Shown here piece by piece: positions 7,994 to 16,674 of a DNA stretch of 35,707 bases. A program made the translations under genes and the position numbers. The DNA comes from Woeseiaceae bacterium. Lineage in GTDB: Bacteria > Pseudomonadota > Gammaproteobacteria > Steroidobacterales > Woeseiaceae. The notes below the pieces were generated by a model. It did no database searches, was not told the DNA's origin, and saw only the letters and a list, made by a program, of their open reading frames with translations. Positions within the stretch are counted from its first letter, which is position 1. Each line of letters starts with the position of its first letter. The DNA lies in assembly GCA_030066625.1 (NCBI GenBank), contig JASJBG010000059.1:1-35707 (forward strand), read 5' to 3'.

Positions 7994-8845
7994 CTACATC
8001 AGTGACTTGGGCGGGTTTTCATCATCGATGACGAACGCCTCGCCATCCACGGATTTGAGACGCGTCTTGCCGCTGCCGGCCTGCACACCGTCGAGGCCCA
8101 GCAGACGACGCGTGTGCTGCATGGGGTCCTCGGGCGCCGAGAAATCGGCGCGCAGGTAGCTGCCCCCCTGCTCGCAAATGTAATTGGCGTAGACCTGTGC
8201 GCAGAGGATGTCGACGTACTGCAGGATGTCGCGGAAGAAGCCGTTGTCGCGTAAGTACTGGCTCAGCTCCTCGCGCAGCATCAGGAAGGTACCGTAACCG
8301 TCGCCCACACCGATCGTGATGTGGTCGATGTCCTCGGCGTGCCAGATCTCGCGGAGCACGCCGGTGTTCGCCTGCGCGTCCCAGACCCACCGGTTCATTA
8401 GCGGGTAGCGCTCGGGAAACGTGTTGTGCAGAACCTCGGCGGCCAGGTCGCGTACCCAGCGATGTTGTTTGTCGTCCGGGAAACGCTCGCAAAATGCGCC
8501 GATGCGGGTATCAACCGGCGCGTTCTCGTCGAACAGCTCGCCGAGCCAGCCACGCAGGTCACCGAACGCGGTCTCGCTGAGCCACGGACCGACGCGCCGC
8601 CGCACCGTGGCCATGAACGTGCACAGCCCCTTGAAGGTCTCGAACTCGAGGTCGTCAGTACCGTCGCCCAGCGCCTGCTGGAACAGCTGGTTCTTGAGCT
8701 TCACGGCATCGACGTAGCGCTCGATACCGCCGTGATCCTCACTACCCGCCACCATGACCTGCATCGAGGCCCTCAAGGCCTCGCCCGACAGGTCGAGCAC
8801 CGGTCGCTCGATCTCCTGGGGTTTCAATGCAGAGAACAGGGCCAT
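7994..8845 (-). CDS. shdrH: sHdrH, conserved protein of sHdr clusters
   Basis: 283 aa from the ATG at 8845, 10 nt after the shdrA stop. The ribosome site is weak, so translation may depend on coupling. It lies exactly where known sHdr clusters (order C1-B1-A-H-C2-B2) have the hypothetical gene called shdrH. No catalytic motif is recognised. It is soluble, rich in W/F/Y, and has scattered single cysteines. The identification rests mainly on position. The function within the complex is not known to me. Confidence 0.82.
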   Translation of the reverse strand: MALFSALKPQEIERPVLDLSGEALRASMQVMVAGSEDHGGIERYVDAVKLKNQLFQQALGDGTDDLEFETFKGLCTFMATVRRRVGPWLSETAFGDLRGWLGELFDENAPVDTRIGAFCERFPDDKQHRWVRDLAAEVLHNTFPERYPLMNRWVWDAQANTGVLREIWHAEDIDHITIGVGDGYGTFLMLREELSQYLRDNGFFRDILQYVDILCAQVYANYICEQGGSYLRADFSAPEDPMQHTRRLLGLDGVQAGSGKTRLKSVDGEAFVIDDENPPKSLM

Positions 8846-8855
8846 CGATTCGCGA

Positions 8856-9905
8856 TCAGGCTGACTTGCCGATCGCCTCCTTGAGGCTCGACAGCACGGC
8901 CATTGCCGCAGCGTGGCCCTGCGCGATGGAGTCGTCGATCGTCTCCGGCCCGGTTGCGGAGCCGGCGACGTAAATGCCTGGCCTCGAGGTCTGTGCCATG
9001 CCGCCGTAACGGTTCGCAACGTCGATGTAACCGTGCGACTCGAGATCGATGCCGAAGGTCGATGCGATGTCCGGGTTGTCGACGTTCGGGTCCATGCCGA
9101 TCGCGTGCACAACCATGTCGAACGGGATCGTGATGGGTCGCTTCACGAGCGTGTCCTCACCTTTGACGATCAGCTTTTCGCCATCGGAGGTCACCTCGGC
9201 GATGCGCGCCTTGATGTACTTGACCTTGAACTCTTCCTGGCTGCGCCAGTAGTACTTCGTCTCGTAGAGGCCGAAGGTGCGGATGTCCATGTAGTAGATG
9301 TAGACGTGGCAGTCCGGCAGCTCCTCGCGAATCTCCATCGCCATGTTCGCGGATACCGTGCAGCAGATCTTCGAGCACCATTCGCGGCCGATCTGGCGAT
9401 CGCGCGAACCGACGCACAGCAGAATCGCGACGCGGTTGGGCTTGCGACCGTCGGATGGGCAACGCACACCCTGCCCCGACGAAATCATCTGCTCGACCTG
9501 CGTCGTCGTGACGACGTCGGGGAACGTGCCGAAGCCCCACTCGGGTTTGTTGACGGAGTCGAAGTGCGTGAAGCCGGTCGCGAGAATCGCGGCATCGACC
9601 TCGTGCTTCGAGCCGTTGGAGAGCTCGACGTGAAAGTTGCCCGGGGTGCCATCGAAGTTCGTGACTTTCGCCCCGGTTTCGACCTTGACCAGCGACTCGT
9701 CCTCGACGCGCTTCACCATGCCGCCGATGGCGTCCTTCGCCCATTCGCCCGAGGGCACGAGCTTGGCGTAGCCCGACAGTATTGGCGCACCGCCGAGGAT
9801 GTCCTCTTTCTCGACCAGGATGCTCTCCTTGCCGACAGTGGCAAGGCTGTGTGCAGCGGCGAGCCCGGCGGGGCCTGCGCCGACGATCAGTGTGGGTTTG
9901 CTCAT
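8856..9905 (-). CDS. shdrA: sHdrA, FAD-binding subunit
   Basis: 349 aa. The N-terminal Rossmann motif VGAGPAGLAA (8-17) binds FAD, and a second nucleotide motif lies near the C-terminus (GIYVAGSATGP). Cysteines at 149, 164, 177, 181 and 182 can bind an iron-sulfur cluster. This protein is shorter than methanogen HdrA (about 650 aa) and lacks the extra ferredoxin domains, as is usual for sHdrA. The flavin is the likely branch or exit point for electrons. Its start overlaps the shdrB1 stop as ATGA. Confidence 0.93.
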   Translation of the reverse strand: MSKPTLIVGAGPAGLAAAHSLATVGKESILVEKEDILGGAPILSGYAKLVPSGEWAKDAIGGMVKRVEDESLVKVETGAKVTNFDGTPGNFHVELSNGSKHEVDAAILATGFTHFDSVNKPEWGFGTFPDVVTTTQVEQMISSGQGVRCPSDGRKPNRVAILLCVGSRDRQIGREWCSKICCTVSANMAMEIREELPDCHVYIYYMDIRTFGLYETKYYWRSQEEFKVKYIKARIAEVTSDGEKLIVKGEDTLVKRPITIPFDMVVHAIGMDPNVDNPDIASTFGIDLESHGYIDVANRYGGMAQTSRPGIYVAGSATGPETIDDSIAQGHAAAMAVLSSLKEAIGKSA

Positions 9906-11263
9906 TTCTGGTTCTCGATGGGTTTGAAGCCCGGGCCGGATGTGATCATCTTGCGCGGGTCATAGAGAGTCTCGCCCCTGCCGGCCTCGACCTCCTTCAG
10001 GTAGGCCTCGAACTCGGCTTTCTTCGCCTGCCAGTCGATGCCGAGCTTCTCCATGAGCGACTCGGTCGACGACGCGTGCCAGTGCGACTGGACGATCTTG
10101 TACGGGTGTGCGCCGCAGACGAGCGCCGCGAACTGGCAGTCGGCGAGTACCGGCAGGTCGACGGGTTTGCCGGCCGCGGCACCGATCCACTGGTTCTTGT
10201 CGAGCGTCGTGATGCAGCCGGTGTCGTGGCCGATCATCATGTCCGCGCGTGCCTCTTCCTGCGCGACGCGGATCTTGCGATCGATGGCGAACGAGCGCGT
10301 GAACTCGCGCTCCGAGATGATGTGCCGGAAACCGAAGCCGCAGCAGTCGTACCAGGTCGAGTAGTCGATGACCTGCGTACCGAGCTCCTCGAGGATGCCT
10401 GTGGTCACGGCGACGCGATTGCCTTCGAGGATATCGTCGTCGTAGATCGCATCCTCGGGCACCATCTTGTAGACGTGACACGCGGGGTGCACGGTCGCGC
10501 GGATGTGGTCGCAGTCGATGACCTGGTGCTTCTTGATCTCCTGGCGCATGACGTGCAGCCACTCGGAGTAGTGCACGACTTCTTCCGGGATCAGCAGCTT
10601 GCCGTCGACGAGCCGGTTCAACTTGCCGAGGATTTTCTTGACGCGCTCCCTGAGTTTCGCCGAATGCAACAGGTATCCCCGGACTTCCTTGTAGTTGCCA
10701 AACGAAGTGCCACAGTGCACGAGGGGATAGAAATAACCGTCGGGCAGGCCCTGCGCCTTCGCGGCGACGTAGGCCTGGTGGAAATTGCGCAGGAACACGG
10801 CGGCCAGGCTCTCGATGTTGCCGATGCCGGAGCCGTGATAGTTCCAGGCGGTGCATGAGGTCTGGTCGGTCTCATCGAGGTACTCGATGTCCATCTTGTT
10901 CATGAGCCACAAGAGCGACGCCGGATAGCCCGGGATGTTGCCGCACTGGCCGCAGGACTTGTGGTGCCAGAGGCGCGTAGTCGGAACGCGCTTGTCCCAG
11001 CCGTACAGCGTCTTGACCGTGATCGGCTTGTGTTCGTCGGTCACCCGATGGACGAGAATCTCGCCGTCCTTCTCGAGCTCCCACATCACGTCGCGTACGT
11101 CCTCGACGCGGTCCTTGTTGGTCAGCATCGACCGCCGGTTGATGATCTGGTCGACCCAGACCGTGGCGACGTGTGCGTCTTCCTTGCTCAGGTTGGCGTC
11201 GGTCCACTCGGCGCCGTGGCCGGTGAAGCGTTCGCCGTCGCCGTTGCCTTTCTGTGTCGTCAT
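9902..11263 (-). CDS. shdrB1: sHdrB1, CCG-domain subunit with degenerate N-terminal site
   Basis: 453 aa. The second CCG domain is complete (HPACHVYK, YDCCGFGFRH, and a later GC). In the first half there are cysteines in SCGQCGN, SCTAW and VHCGTS but no CC-G pair, so only one noncubane cluster is expected. It is also about 140 aa longer than sHdrB2. This asymmetry between B1 and B2 is known in the sHdr family. It follows shdrC1 by 24 nt and is coupled to shdrA. Cytoplasmic, part of the sHdr core. Confidence 0.91.
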   Translation of the reverse strand: MTTQKGNGDGERFTGHGAEWTDANLSKEDAHVATVWVDQIINRRSMLTNKDRVEDVRDVMWELEKDGEILVHRVTDEHKPITVKTLYGWDKRVPTTRLWHHKSCGQCGNIPGYPASLLWLMNKMDIEYLDETDQTSCTAWNYHGSGIGNIESLAAVFLRNFHQAYVAAKAQGLPDGYFYPLVHCGTSFGNYKEVRGYLLHSAKLRERVKKILGKLNRLVDGKLLIPEEVVHYSEWLHVMRQEIKKHQVIDCDHIRATVHPACHVYKMVPEDAIYDDDILEGNRVAVTTGILEELGTQVIDYSTWYDCCGFGFRHIISEREFTRSFAIDRKIRVAQEEARADMMIGHDTGCITTLDKNQWIGAAAGKPVDLPVLADCQFAALVCGAHPYKIVQSHWHASSTESLMEKLGIDWQAKKAEFEAYLKEVEAGRGETLYDPRKMITSGPGFKPIENQK

Positions 11264-11287
11264 GTCTCTCTCCGCTACCGACCGGTG

Positions 11288-12034
11288 TCAGTCGTCCTCC
11301 AATTCGTCAAGGAAGTCCTCATAGTCGTCGCGCTTTTCGTCCATGATGTCGCAGATGACGTCGTAGAGGTTTTCGTCGATCGTCTCGAGGCTGTCGAGCA
11401 CGCCGGTTTCTTCCCAGATCGTGTACAGCTCGATGCTCGTCTTGAGATTTACTTCCCACGCCGTCTTCGTGGTGTGCAGCGTCGGCATGGGAATGGCTTT
11501 GCGCAGGGTCGTCAGCGGCGCGTCGACCTTGGCGATGTTCGGGCCCCAGTCGGCGAAGCCTTCGGGGTTGATCATGTCGGGCGACAGCTGGTTGCCGGTC
11601 GAGATCAGCTTGAGCATCACGCGGCTGAACGGCCTGAGCACGCTCTTCGCCGATTCCATGCCGTGCTTGATCGCGGTCTCGCGCATCAGCATGACGAGTC
11701 CGCCCGGTGAGTTGCCGAACGGGCAGCGCGCGGCGCAGGTGTAGCACTGGGCGCAGGACCAGATCTTCTCCTGCATGGCGTCGTGAATGCCCTCGAGATT
11801 CTCGGTCCAGAGCAGCTGGACGATCTCGCGTGGACTGAAGTCGTAGTAGTGCGCGGCCGGACAGGTTGCCGTGCAGATGCCGCAGTTCAGGCAGCCGTTG
11901 AGTTCGTGGTCGAAGCGCAGGTCAGCCTGGATGTCCTGGAATATCTCCTCCAGCTTCTCGCGTTCGACGGGCGGTGCATCGGATACCGGGTCACCGATAT
12001 GCTCCTGGATGCGAGACGTGGTGGAGTGGGACAT
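11288..12034 (-). CDS. shdrC1: sHdrC1, ferredoxin-type electron-transfer subunit
   Basis: 248 aa with two [4Fe-4S] motifs: C48, C51, C54, C58 (CLNCGICTATCP) and C94, C97, C100, C104 (CAQCYTCAARCP). The C-terminus is very acidic (about 220-248, rich in D and E). This is the HdrC pattern, pairing with sHdrB1. It starts 10 nt after dsrE3 and is in the same transcription unit. Confidence 0.92.
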   Translation of the reverse strand: MSHSTTSRIQEHIGDPVSDAPPVEREKLEEIFQDIQADLRFDHELNGCLNCGICTATCPAAHYYDFSPREIVQLLWTENLEGIHDAMQEKIWSCAQCYTCAARCPFGNSPGGLVMLMRETAIKHGMESAKSVLRPFSRVMLKLISTGNQLSPDMINPEGFADWGPNIAKVDAPLTTLRKAIPMPTLHTTKTAWEVNLKTSIELYTIWEETGVLDSLETIDENLYDVICDIMDEKRDDYEDFLDELEDD

Positions 12035-12044
12035 CGCGAGCTCC

Positions 12045-12422
12045 TCAGTAAGTCATCACCTTGACGTCTTCTTCCATGACCTCCTCGATCAGGTGGGCCC
12101 CGCCGACAATGCCTTCGCATTCCGGGATCAGGTCCTCCTTCGTCATATCGAACAGGTCGAGGTTGGGTGAGCAGCAGTAGAACTTGACGCCAGCTTCATG
12201 GGCGTCCTGGATGAAGCTGTAGACCGACTTCGGCGAACCTTCCTTGACGAACAGTTCCTCGGCCACGCCCTTTTTCATGAGCCTGCCCGACGTCGCCGTG
12301 CAGATGACGTCGACCTCGTAATCCATCGCGGCGGCGACGGTCGCCTGGAAGATCGGCGCACCGAGTTCCTCGCCGTTACGCGGGTCGGTGTTCGCCATCA
12401 CGATGATGAGCTTCTCAGCCAT
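12045..12422 (-). CDS. dsrE3: DsrE3-type sulfur carrier
   Basis: 125 aa DsrE/DsrF-like fold. An adjacent cysteine pair C83-C84 (FYCCSPN) and C102 fall where DsrE-family sulfurtransferases keep reactive cysteines. From family knowledge, DsrE3 exchanges sulfane sulfur with TusA and delivers it toward sHdr. It is the first gene after the promoter at about 12451-12479 and precedes shdrC1 by 10 nt. The ribosome site is AGGA about 6 nt from the ATG. Confidence 0.9.
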   Translation of the reverse strand: MAEKLIIVMANTDPRNGEELGAPIFQATVAAAMDYEVDVICTATSGRLMKKGVAEELFVKEGSPKSVYSFIQDAHEAGVKFYCCSPNLDLFDMTKEDLIPECEGIVGGAHLIEEVMEEDVKVMTY

Positions 12423-12450
12423 GTATCCTGCCCCCCAGCAGCCAGAACGG

Positions 12451-12479
12451 CTTATAACAGTTAATTAGCATATACTAAA
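12451..12479 (-). promoter_or_regulatory. Promoter and operator of dsrE3-shdr
   Basis: Reading the minus strand, a -35-like TTTAGT (12479-12474) and a -10-like TATAAG (12456-12451) are 17 bp apart, 29 nt before the dsrE3 start. Between and over them lies ATTAG-CATATA-CTAAA (12464-12479 on the plus strand). The same TTAG-N6-CTAA palindrome occurs at 21994-22007, and a close variant occurs twice at 17833-17871. A repressor bound here would block polymerase. The site overlaps the end of the upstream amidotransferase-like gene, so dsrE3 may be read both from here and from upstream. Confidence 0.6.
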
Positions 12480-13278
12480 TTACTGATTTATCCAATACGT
12501 CCTCGCTGGCCTCCGCCGCCTTCGGCGACGTCATGAGAGCCGTGCACTGCACCAGGCCCGTCATGATCGGCACGAGTTCGTCTTCGAGTGTCGTTTGCAG
12601 TTCGCGCAGGCGTTCCAGTTCGAGCGCCGCGCCGTCGGGGACCTCTTCGAACTCCATGATCAGGTCCTCGACCATACCGAGCTTAATGCCGGGGTTGCCG
12701 GCAAAACCATAAGCATTAGCACCGATGCGGAACACGGAAACCCGTCCGCGCTCATTGCTTGCGAGCACCTCGGCGTGTTCCGGCGGCACCGGCCAGTCAC
12801 GCATGTAGACGACCTCGTTGAAACGCTCGGGCAGGAAGCCGTTGAGGGCATCCGTGGCCACGCGGCTCGCCTCTGAACATTCGAAGACGAACTCGGCCGG
12901 CTCGACGCCGCCGCCCGCTGCGATTGCCAGTATCTGCGCACCCAGCCCGAAGCCTATGACCGGCGTACCGCTGTGCAGCATCGCCTTCGTCAGGGCGACC
13001 TCTTCAGCGAGCGTCGGCAGGTCGCGGGCACCAGCCGAGCCCCAGGGCCCGCCGCCGAGCAGAATCAACGCGTCGGCCGGTACGTCGGCGGCCGGCAGCT
13101 TGCGCCCGCCGGCGAACGGCCGGAAATACTGGAACCGAATTCGCCGACCCTCGAGATGGTCTTCGATGAGTCCCAGGTACTCGCCGGCCGTGTGCTGCAC
13201 GACGGCGACAACGTTCATCGGCGTCCCTGTCCGGCCCGCCAGCTTGAAGGCGTCATTACAGTCGCTGCACTCAGCCAT
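12475..13278 (-). CDS. Glutamine amidotransferase-like protein lacking catalytic residues
   Basis: 267 aa, class I glutamine amidotransferase fold: LILLGGGPWG at 71-80, then the nucleophile-elbow region GFGLGAQ (109-115). Active members have G-x-C-x-G-x-Q there. Here the Cys position is Gly111. The usual C-terminal FHPE (catalytic His-Glu) reads GNPG, so the His is lost too. It is therefore probably not an amidotransferase and may be a binding or scaffold protein. The N-terminus carries CSDC; a start at Met21 would remove it. It overlaps the ligase gene by 8 nt and lies inside the lipoate-assembly unit, which suggests a role with lipoate or LbpA. A GAT-like gene in sHdr/lipoate clusters has been noted before, from memory. 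Confidence 0.85.
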   Translation of the reverse strand: MAECSDCNDAFKLAGRTGTPMNVVAVVQHTAGEYLGLIEDHLEGRRIRFQYFRPFAGGRKLPAADVPADALILLGGGPWGSAGARDLPTLAEEVALTKAMLHSGTPVIGFGLGAQILAIAAGGGVEPAEFVFECSEASRVATDALNGFLPERFNEVVYMRDWPVPPEHAEVLASNERGRVSVFRIGANAYGFAGNPGIKLGMVEDLIMEFEEVPDGAALELERLRELQTTLEDELVPIMTGLVQCTALMTSPKAAEASEDVLDKSVI

Positions 13279-14353
13279 TGCCTGCCTCGCCGTTGATCGC
13301 GCTCTTGATCGACGACCGGAAGTCGTCGGGCGTCACGCTCAGCATGCCGACGTCCGTGTCCTCGAAGAACGCGTCAATCGTCTTGTCGACCTCATCGACA
13401 TCGACGCCGGTCAAACGCGCTTCCAGGTCGAAGACAACGCGCGGCGGCGTCACGAAGAAGTCCCCGGACAGCAGCACGCGCTGCAGCCTGTTCTGCTTTG
13501 CGCCTTCGAGTTTGACATAGGCATCGACGGTGCCGCCCGCACCCGTATGGCTGCCGGCAAGCACGTCTGATTCGGAAGCCGGGTTGTCGATCTCGGCGAC
13601 GAAATCGTCCTTGCCGATCTCCTCGTCGAAGTAGCGCTCCGCGAGGTGCTCCTCGGCGGCGGTGATCTCACCGTGCGCGACGTCGATACCGAGGCCTTCC
13701 TCGAAGCCGAGCAGCAGCGCATCCTTGATCGTTTCGAGATCCGGCAGCTCCGGCCCCAGCAGTTCTTTCAGCGTCACGACGCGCTGTGCGCCGGAGTCGA
13801 GCTTGCGTTTCGCGAGCTTGGCTTCGGGAATCCTGAGCGCGTTTACCATGCGCTGCGGATTCATATCGACGAGCACGGTGCCCTGGTAGATCAGGACATC
13901 GCCATCGTAGAAGCCGCCGGTACCGCTGATCTTGCGGCCGCCGACCTCGATGTCGTTGCGAGGCCTGAACTTCGCGTCGACGCCGAGCTTGCTGAGCCCC
14001 AGCGCCGCCGCATTGCAGATCTCGCGCGCGAGATCGGGCAGCGCGGCGATGCCCAGCGAGGAGCGGTGGAAGACGAGCTCCCAACCCAGCTGGCCCTCGT
14101 CGAGGTAGATCGCGCCGCCGCCCGTGATGCGGCGAACCGTGCCGACACGGTGTTTTTCGCAGTAGTCGTGATTGACTTCGCGGCTCAGGTCCTGGTGCCG
14201 GCCGATCAGCACGGTCGGCGGAAATCGCAGGAAACGGACCGTATCGGGAACGCGCTCGGCCTGGCGCTCCTCGATCAGTGCCGCATCGAAGGCGATATTC
14301 GCCCTGCCCTCACGGACGCCCGTATCGATGACTCGGAAGGCGGGCTTCTCCAT
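13271..14353 (-). CDS. slplAB: Lipoate-protein ligase, sLpl(AB) type
   Basis: 360 aa. The catalytic LplA domain has RRITGGGA (74-81) and K141 in GRKISGTGG, the lysine used to bind lipoyl-AMP. Residues from about 260 form the accessory LplB-like domain fused in one chain. This arrangement matches the sLpl(AB) ligases linked to sHdr, which attach lipoate or octanoate to LbpA rather than to 2-oxoacid dehydrogenases. It is followed by the amidotransferase-like gene (8-nt overlap) and preceded by a radical SAM gene (6 nt). Confidence 0.92.
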   Translation of the reverse strand: MEKPAFRVIDTGVREGRANIAFDAALIEERQAERVPDTVRFLRFPPTVLIGRHQDLSREVNHDYCEKHRVGTVRRITGGGAIYLDEGQLGWELVFHRSSLGIAALPDLAREICNAAALGLSKLGVDAKFRPRNDIEVGGRKISGTGGFYDGDVLIYQGTVLVDMNPQRMVNALRIPEAKLAKRKLDSGAQRVVTLKELLGPELPDLETIKDALLLGFEEGLGIDVAHGEITAAEEHLAERYFDEEIGKDDFVAEIDNPASESDVLAGSHTGAGGTVDAYVKLEGAKQNRLQRVLLSGDFFVTPPRVVFDLEARLTGVDVDEVDKTIDAFFEDTDVGMLSVTPDDFRSSIKSAINGEAGNG

Positions 14354-14359
14354 CGCTAA

Positions 14360-15616
14360 TCACGACTCCACGTGGACAGGAATGTCGAGCTGCCTGCGGA
14401 TCTTCTTCAGGTCCTTCTTCTTCGGCTGGAACGGATAGCTCGCGATATCGCTCGGCGGCGAATCGCCGTAGGGCCGGTCGCAGGCCGAGATGTCGTCGCG
14501 GAATTTGCCGGGGCAGCCCGAGGTGCGGAACGCGACGCCCTCATTGATGACGTCGTCGAGTTCGCCGGTCGGCAGTCCGAAGTCCTTCACGCGGCCCAGG
14601 TCGTCGAAGCGCATCTGGTCGACGCGCACGCCGCGATAGTCGATCAGGTATCGAGCCAACTGCACGCGTCGCCACTGGTCGCGCGGCGTCGCCGGTAGAT
14701 GATCCATGAGGGAGCCCTGCTCCGGGAAGAAGCAGAACATGTGGCTGTGGCCGCCCATGTCGACGAGCTCCTGAACGAGGTTCAGAACCTCGTTCTCGGT
14801 CTCGCCCATGCCGACGATGATGTGAGCACCGAATTTCTCGGTGCCGAAGATGTCCTTTGCGTCCTGCAAGACCTCCCAGTACTTGGACCACTTATGCGGC
14901 GACTGCACGCCCTTGCCGCGCGTGCGGTCGAACACCTCCGGCGTTGCGGCGTCGAGCGCGACCGTGAAGATGTCGGCGCCGAGGTCGCGGGTCTTCTGCA
15001 CGTCGTCGCGCGTCATCGTCGTCGGGTTCGACAGGATCGAAACGGGAATCGCCTCGGGATCGATCTTGTCCGTCCACTGCTTGAGCACCGTGAACGTGTC
15101 GTCCTCGGAACGCGGGTGCGTGATCATCGAGATGCACATGCGATGGAAGTCACTGGCCTCGGGATCTTTTGCGACGATGTCGACGATCTCGGCCATCGGC
15201 ACGGCGGGCCAGTCGACGCGAATGAAATTGCGATCCGCGTAGTCGCGGTCCGCCTCGCGGTGACGTGCAAGACCGCAGTACGCACAGTTCGCGCGGCAGC
15301 CCTCCGGGTAGGTCAACAGCAGGTTCAGGCAGCGCGTGCATTCGCAGCCGTGCATGCGGCCGCCCATGATGCCGAGCGTGATCGCGGCGGCGGTCGACAG
15401 CTGCACGTATTCGGGCGACACCATGTGCGGTGCCTGGAAGTTGTTGTTCGGCAGGTAGACGCCTTCGGGCGGAATGTCGTTCGCCTTGACGTGCTTGCCA
15501 TTGCGACGGTCCATCGGCGTCTTCTCGGGCGGACGCGGCTGCATCGCTTCGAAGGCATTGAAATCCGCGCCGGGGCCGTTGGCGGCAGGCGTCGACTTGT
15601 TCTCGATGCAACCCAT
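14360..15616 (-). CDS. lipS2: Radical SAM protein, LipS2-type sulfur insertion enzyme
   Basis: 418 aa. The radical SAM cluster is C107-x3-C111-x2-C114 (CRANCAYC). An additional Cys group lies just before it (C91, C93, C96) and two more cysteines near the C-terminus (SGCPG, SACDRP), enough for an auxiliary cluster. With the neighbouring radical SAM protein it forms the LipS1/LipS2 pair that jointly inserts two sulfurs into octanoyl chains, replacing classical LipA. Which member is S1 and which S2 is assigned here only by gene order. It starts 11 nt after the upstream radical SAM gene. Confidence 0.85.
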   Translation of the reverse strand: MGCIENKSTPAANGPGADFNAFEAMQPRPPEKTPMDRRNGKHVKANDIPPEGVYLPNNNFQAPHMVSPEYVQLSTAAAITLGIMGGRMHGCECTRCLNLLLTYPEGCRANCAYCGLARHREADRDYADRNFIRVDWPAVPMAEIVDIVAKDPEASDFHRMCISMITHPRSEDDTFTVLKQWTDKIDPEAIPVSILSNPTTMTRDDVQKTRDLGADIFTVALDAATPEVFDRTRGKGVQSPHKWSKYWEVLQDAKDIFGTEKFGAHIIVGMGETENEVLNLVQELVDMGGHSHMFCFFPEQGSLMDHLPATPRDQWRRVQLARYLIDYRGVRVDQMRFDDLGRVKDFGLPTGELDDVINEGVAFRTSGCPGKFRDDISACDRPYGDSPPSDIASYPFQPKKKDLKKIRRQLDIPVHVES

Positions 15617-15627
15617 GGGATGCTCCT

Positions 15628-16665
15628 CTACGCCGCGCAGGAATTCGCGACGGCCAGTTTCGAACCGTTACCGAGTTTGATCGAGCAGCAGGAGTGCGCC
15701 TGCTCGAAGGGCCGGCCTATCGTGTGCGCCACCGAGACGGCGCCATCGGCCGGGAATGCGATGCCGTCGAGGCCTGCCATGATCGCGTAGGCATCGGTTA
15801 CGCGCTTGTGCATGCCGGGAGGCCGCGCGCAGCCGAGCAGTACCTGCTGCTCGGGCAGGCGCTCGCGTGCCTCGAGGAAGATCTCGCCGACGTCGCTCGT
15901 CGCCGGCGTCTCGAAGGTGCCGGGCTTCGCGTAGAACGGCATGATCACGACCAGTACCAGCGCGGTGACGGGATAGCGGCTGACGATATCCAGCGCGTTG
16001 GCCTCGCCGAGTATTTTGCCGTAGTGCAGGCCGACGACGATGTGCGGCGTCACTTCCATCGACGTCGAGCAGAGCGCGGCGAGCGTCGCCTCGAAGTCCT
16101 CCACCGGCCGATCGAGCTTGTAGACATCCCGGATCGTCTCGTTGGCGCCGATGACGTCCATCATCACCGTGTCGACACCGGCGGACTCCATCGCTTTCGC
16201 ACGAGGCTCGTCCATCAGTGCGCTGTGGATCGCCACCTTCAGGTCCGGGAAATCGCGCTTGAGCTTCTCGACGACCGGGAGATACCGCCCATAGGCAATC
16301 TCGTTCTGCTTGTTCGAGCCGCCAGAGAGCAGGAAGCCCGACAGGCCTTCCGAGTCGATCAGTTCGCGGACCTTCGCATCGAGGATCTCCGGGCGCGTCG
16401 CCGGGATCATCGGCTCGAGGATCTTCTTCTGGCAGTGATCACAGTTGAGCCCGCAGGCGCCGCCTGTGATCGAAAAGGCGGGAAAGCTGTTCTTGCCGCA
16501 GCCCTTTAGCTCGGTACTCGCGTACTCCTTGAAGGTCGGTGTGGAGAAGCGGATCGGCCGCCGGCGAACCTCTGCCGCGCGCTCCTCGAAGCGCTGCACG
16601 AGGCCACGGTCGAACTCGGCGTCCTCGAGGTCTTCGATGTCAGCAATCGCGTCAAGCCAGCTCAC
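15628..16665 (-). CDS. lipS1: Radical SAM protein, LipS1-type sulfur insertion enzyme
   Basis: 345 aa with radical SAM motif C71-x3-C75-x2-C78 (CGLNCDHC), preceded by C56 and followed near the C-terminus by SCCSIK and NSC, which could hold a second cluster. The start is GTG at 16665 with AGGAG 8 nt upstream. It lacks the N-terminal Cys motif of LipA, so it is not ordinary lipoyl synthase. The pairing with the following radical SAM gene and the ligase supports a LipS1 assignment. The S1/S2 label is by order only. Confidence 0.84.
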   Translation of the reverse strand: MSWLDAIADIEDLEDAEFDRGLVQRFEERAAEVRRRPIRFSTPTFKEYASTELKGCGKNSFPAFSITGGACGLNCDHCQKKILEPMIPATRPEILDAKVRELIDSEGLSGFLLSGGSNKQNEIAYGRYLPVVEKLKRDFPDLKVAIHSALMDEPRAKAMESAGVDTVMMDVIGANETIRDVYKLDRPVEDFEATLAALCSTSMEVTPHIVVGLHYGKILGEANALDIVSRYPVTALVLVVIMPFYAKPGTFETPATSDVGEIFLEARERLPEQQVLLGCARPPGMHKRVTDAYAIMAGLDGIAFPADGAVSVAHTIGRPFEQAHSCCSIKLGNGSKLAVANSCAA

Positions 16666-16674
16666 CGGATCTCC

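Noticed and set aside
14360..16665. The two radical SAM proteins as classical LipA lipoyl synthase.
   Set aside because: Neither has the LipA N-terminal auxiliary Cys motif arrangement, and two distinct proteins lie together with the sLpl(AB)-type ligase, which fits LipS1/LipS2.
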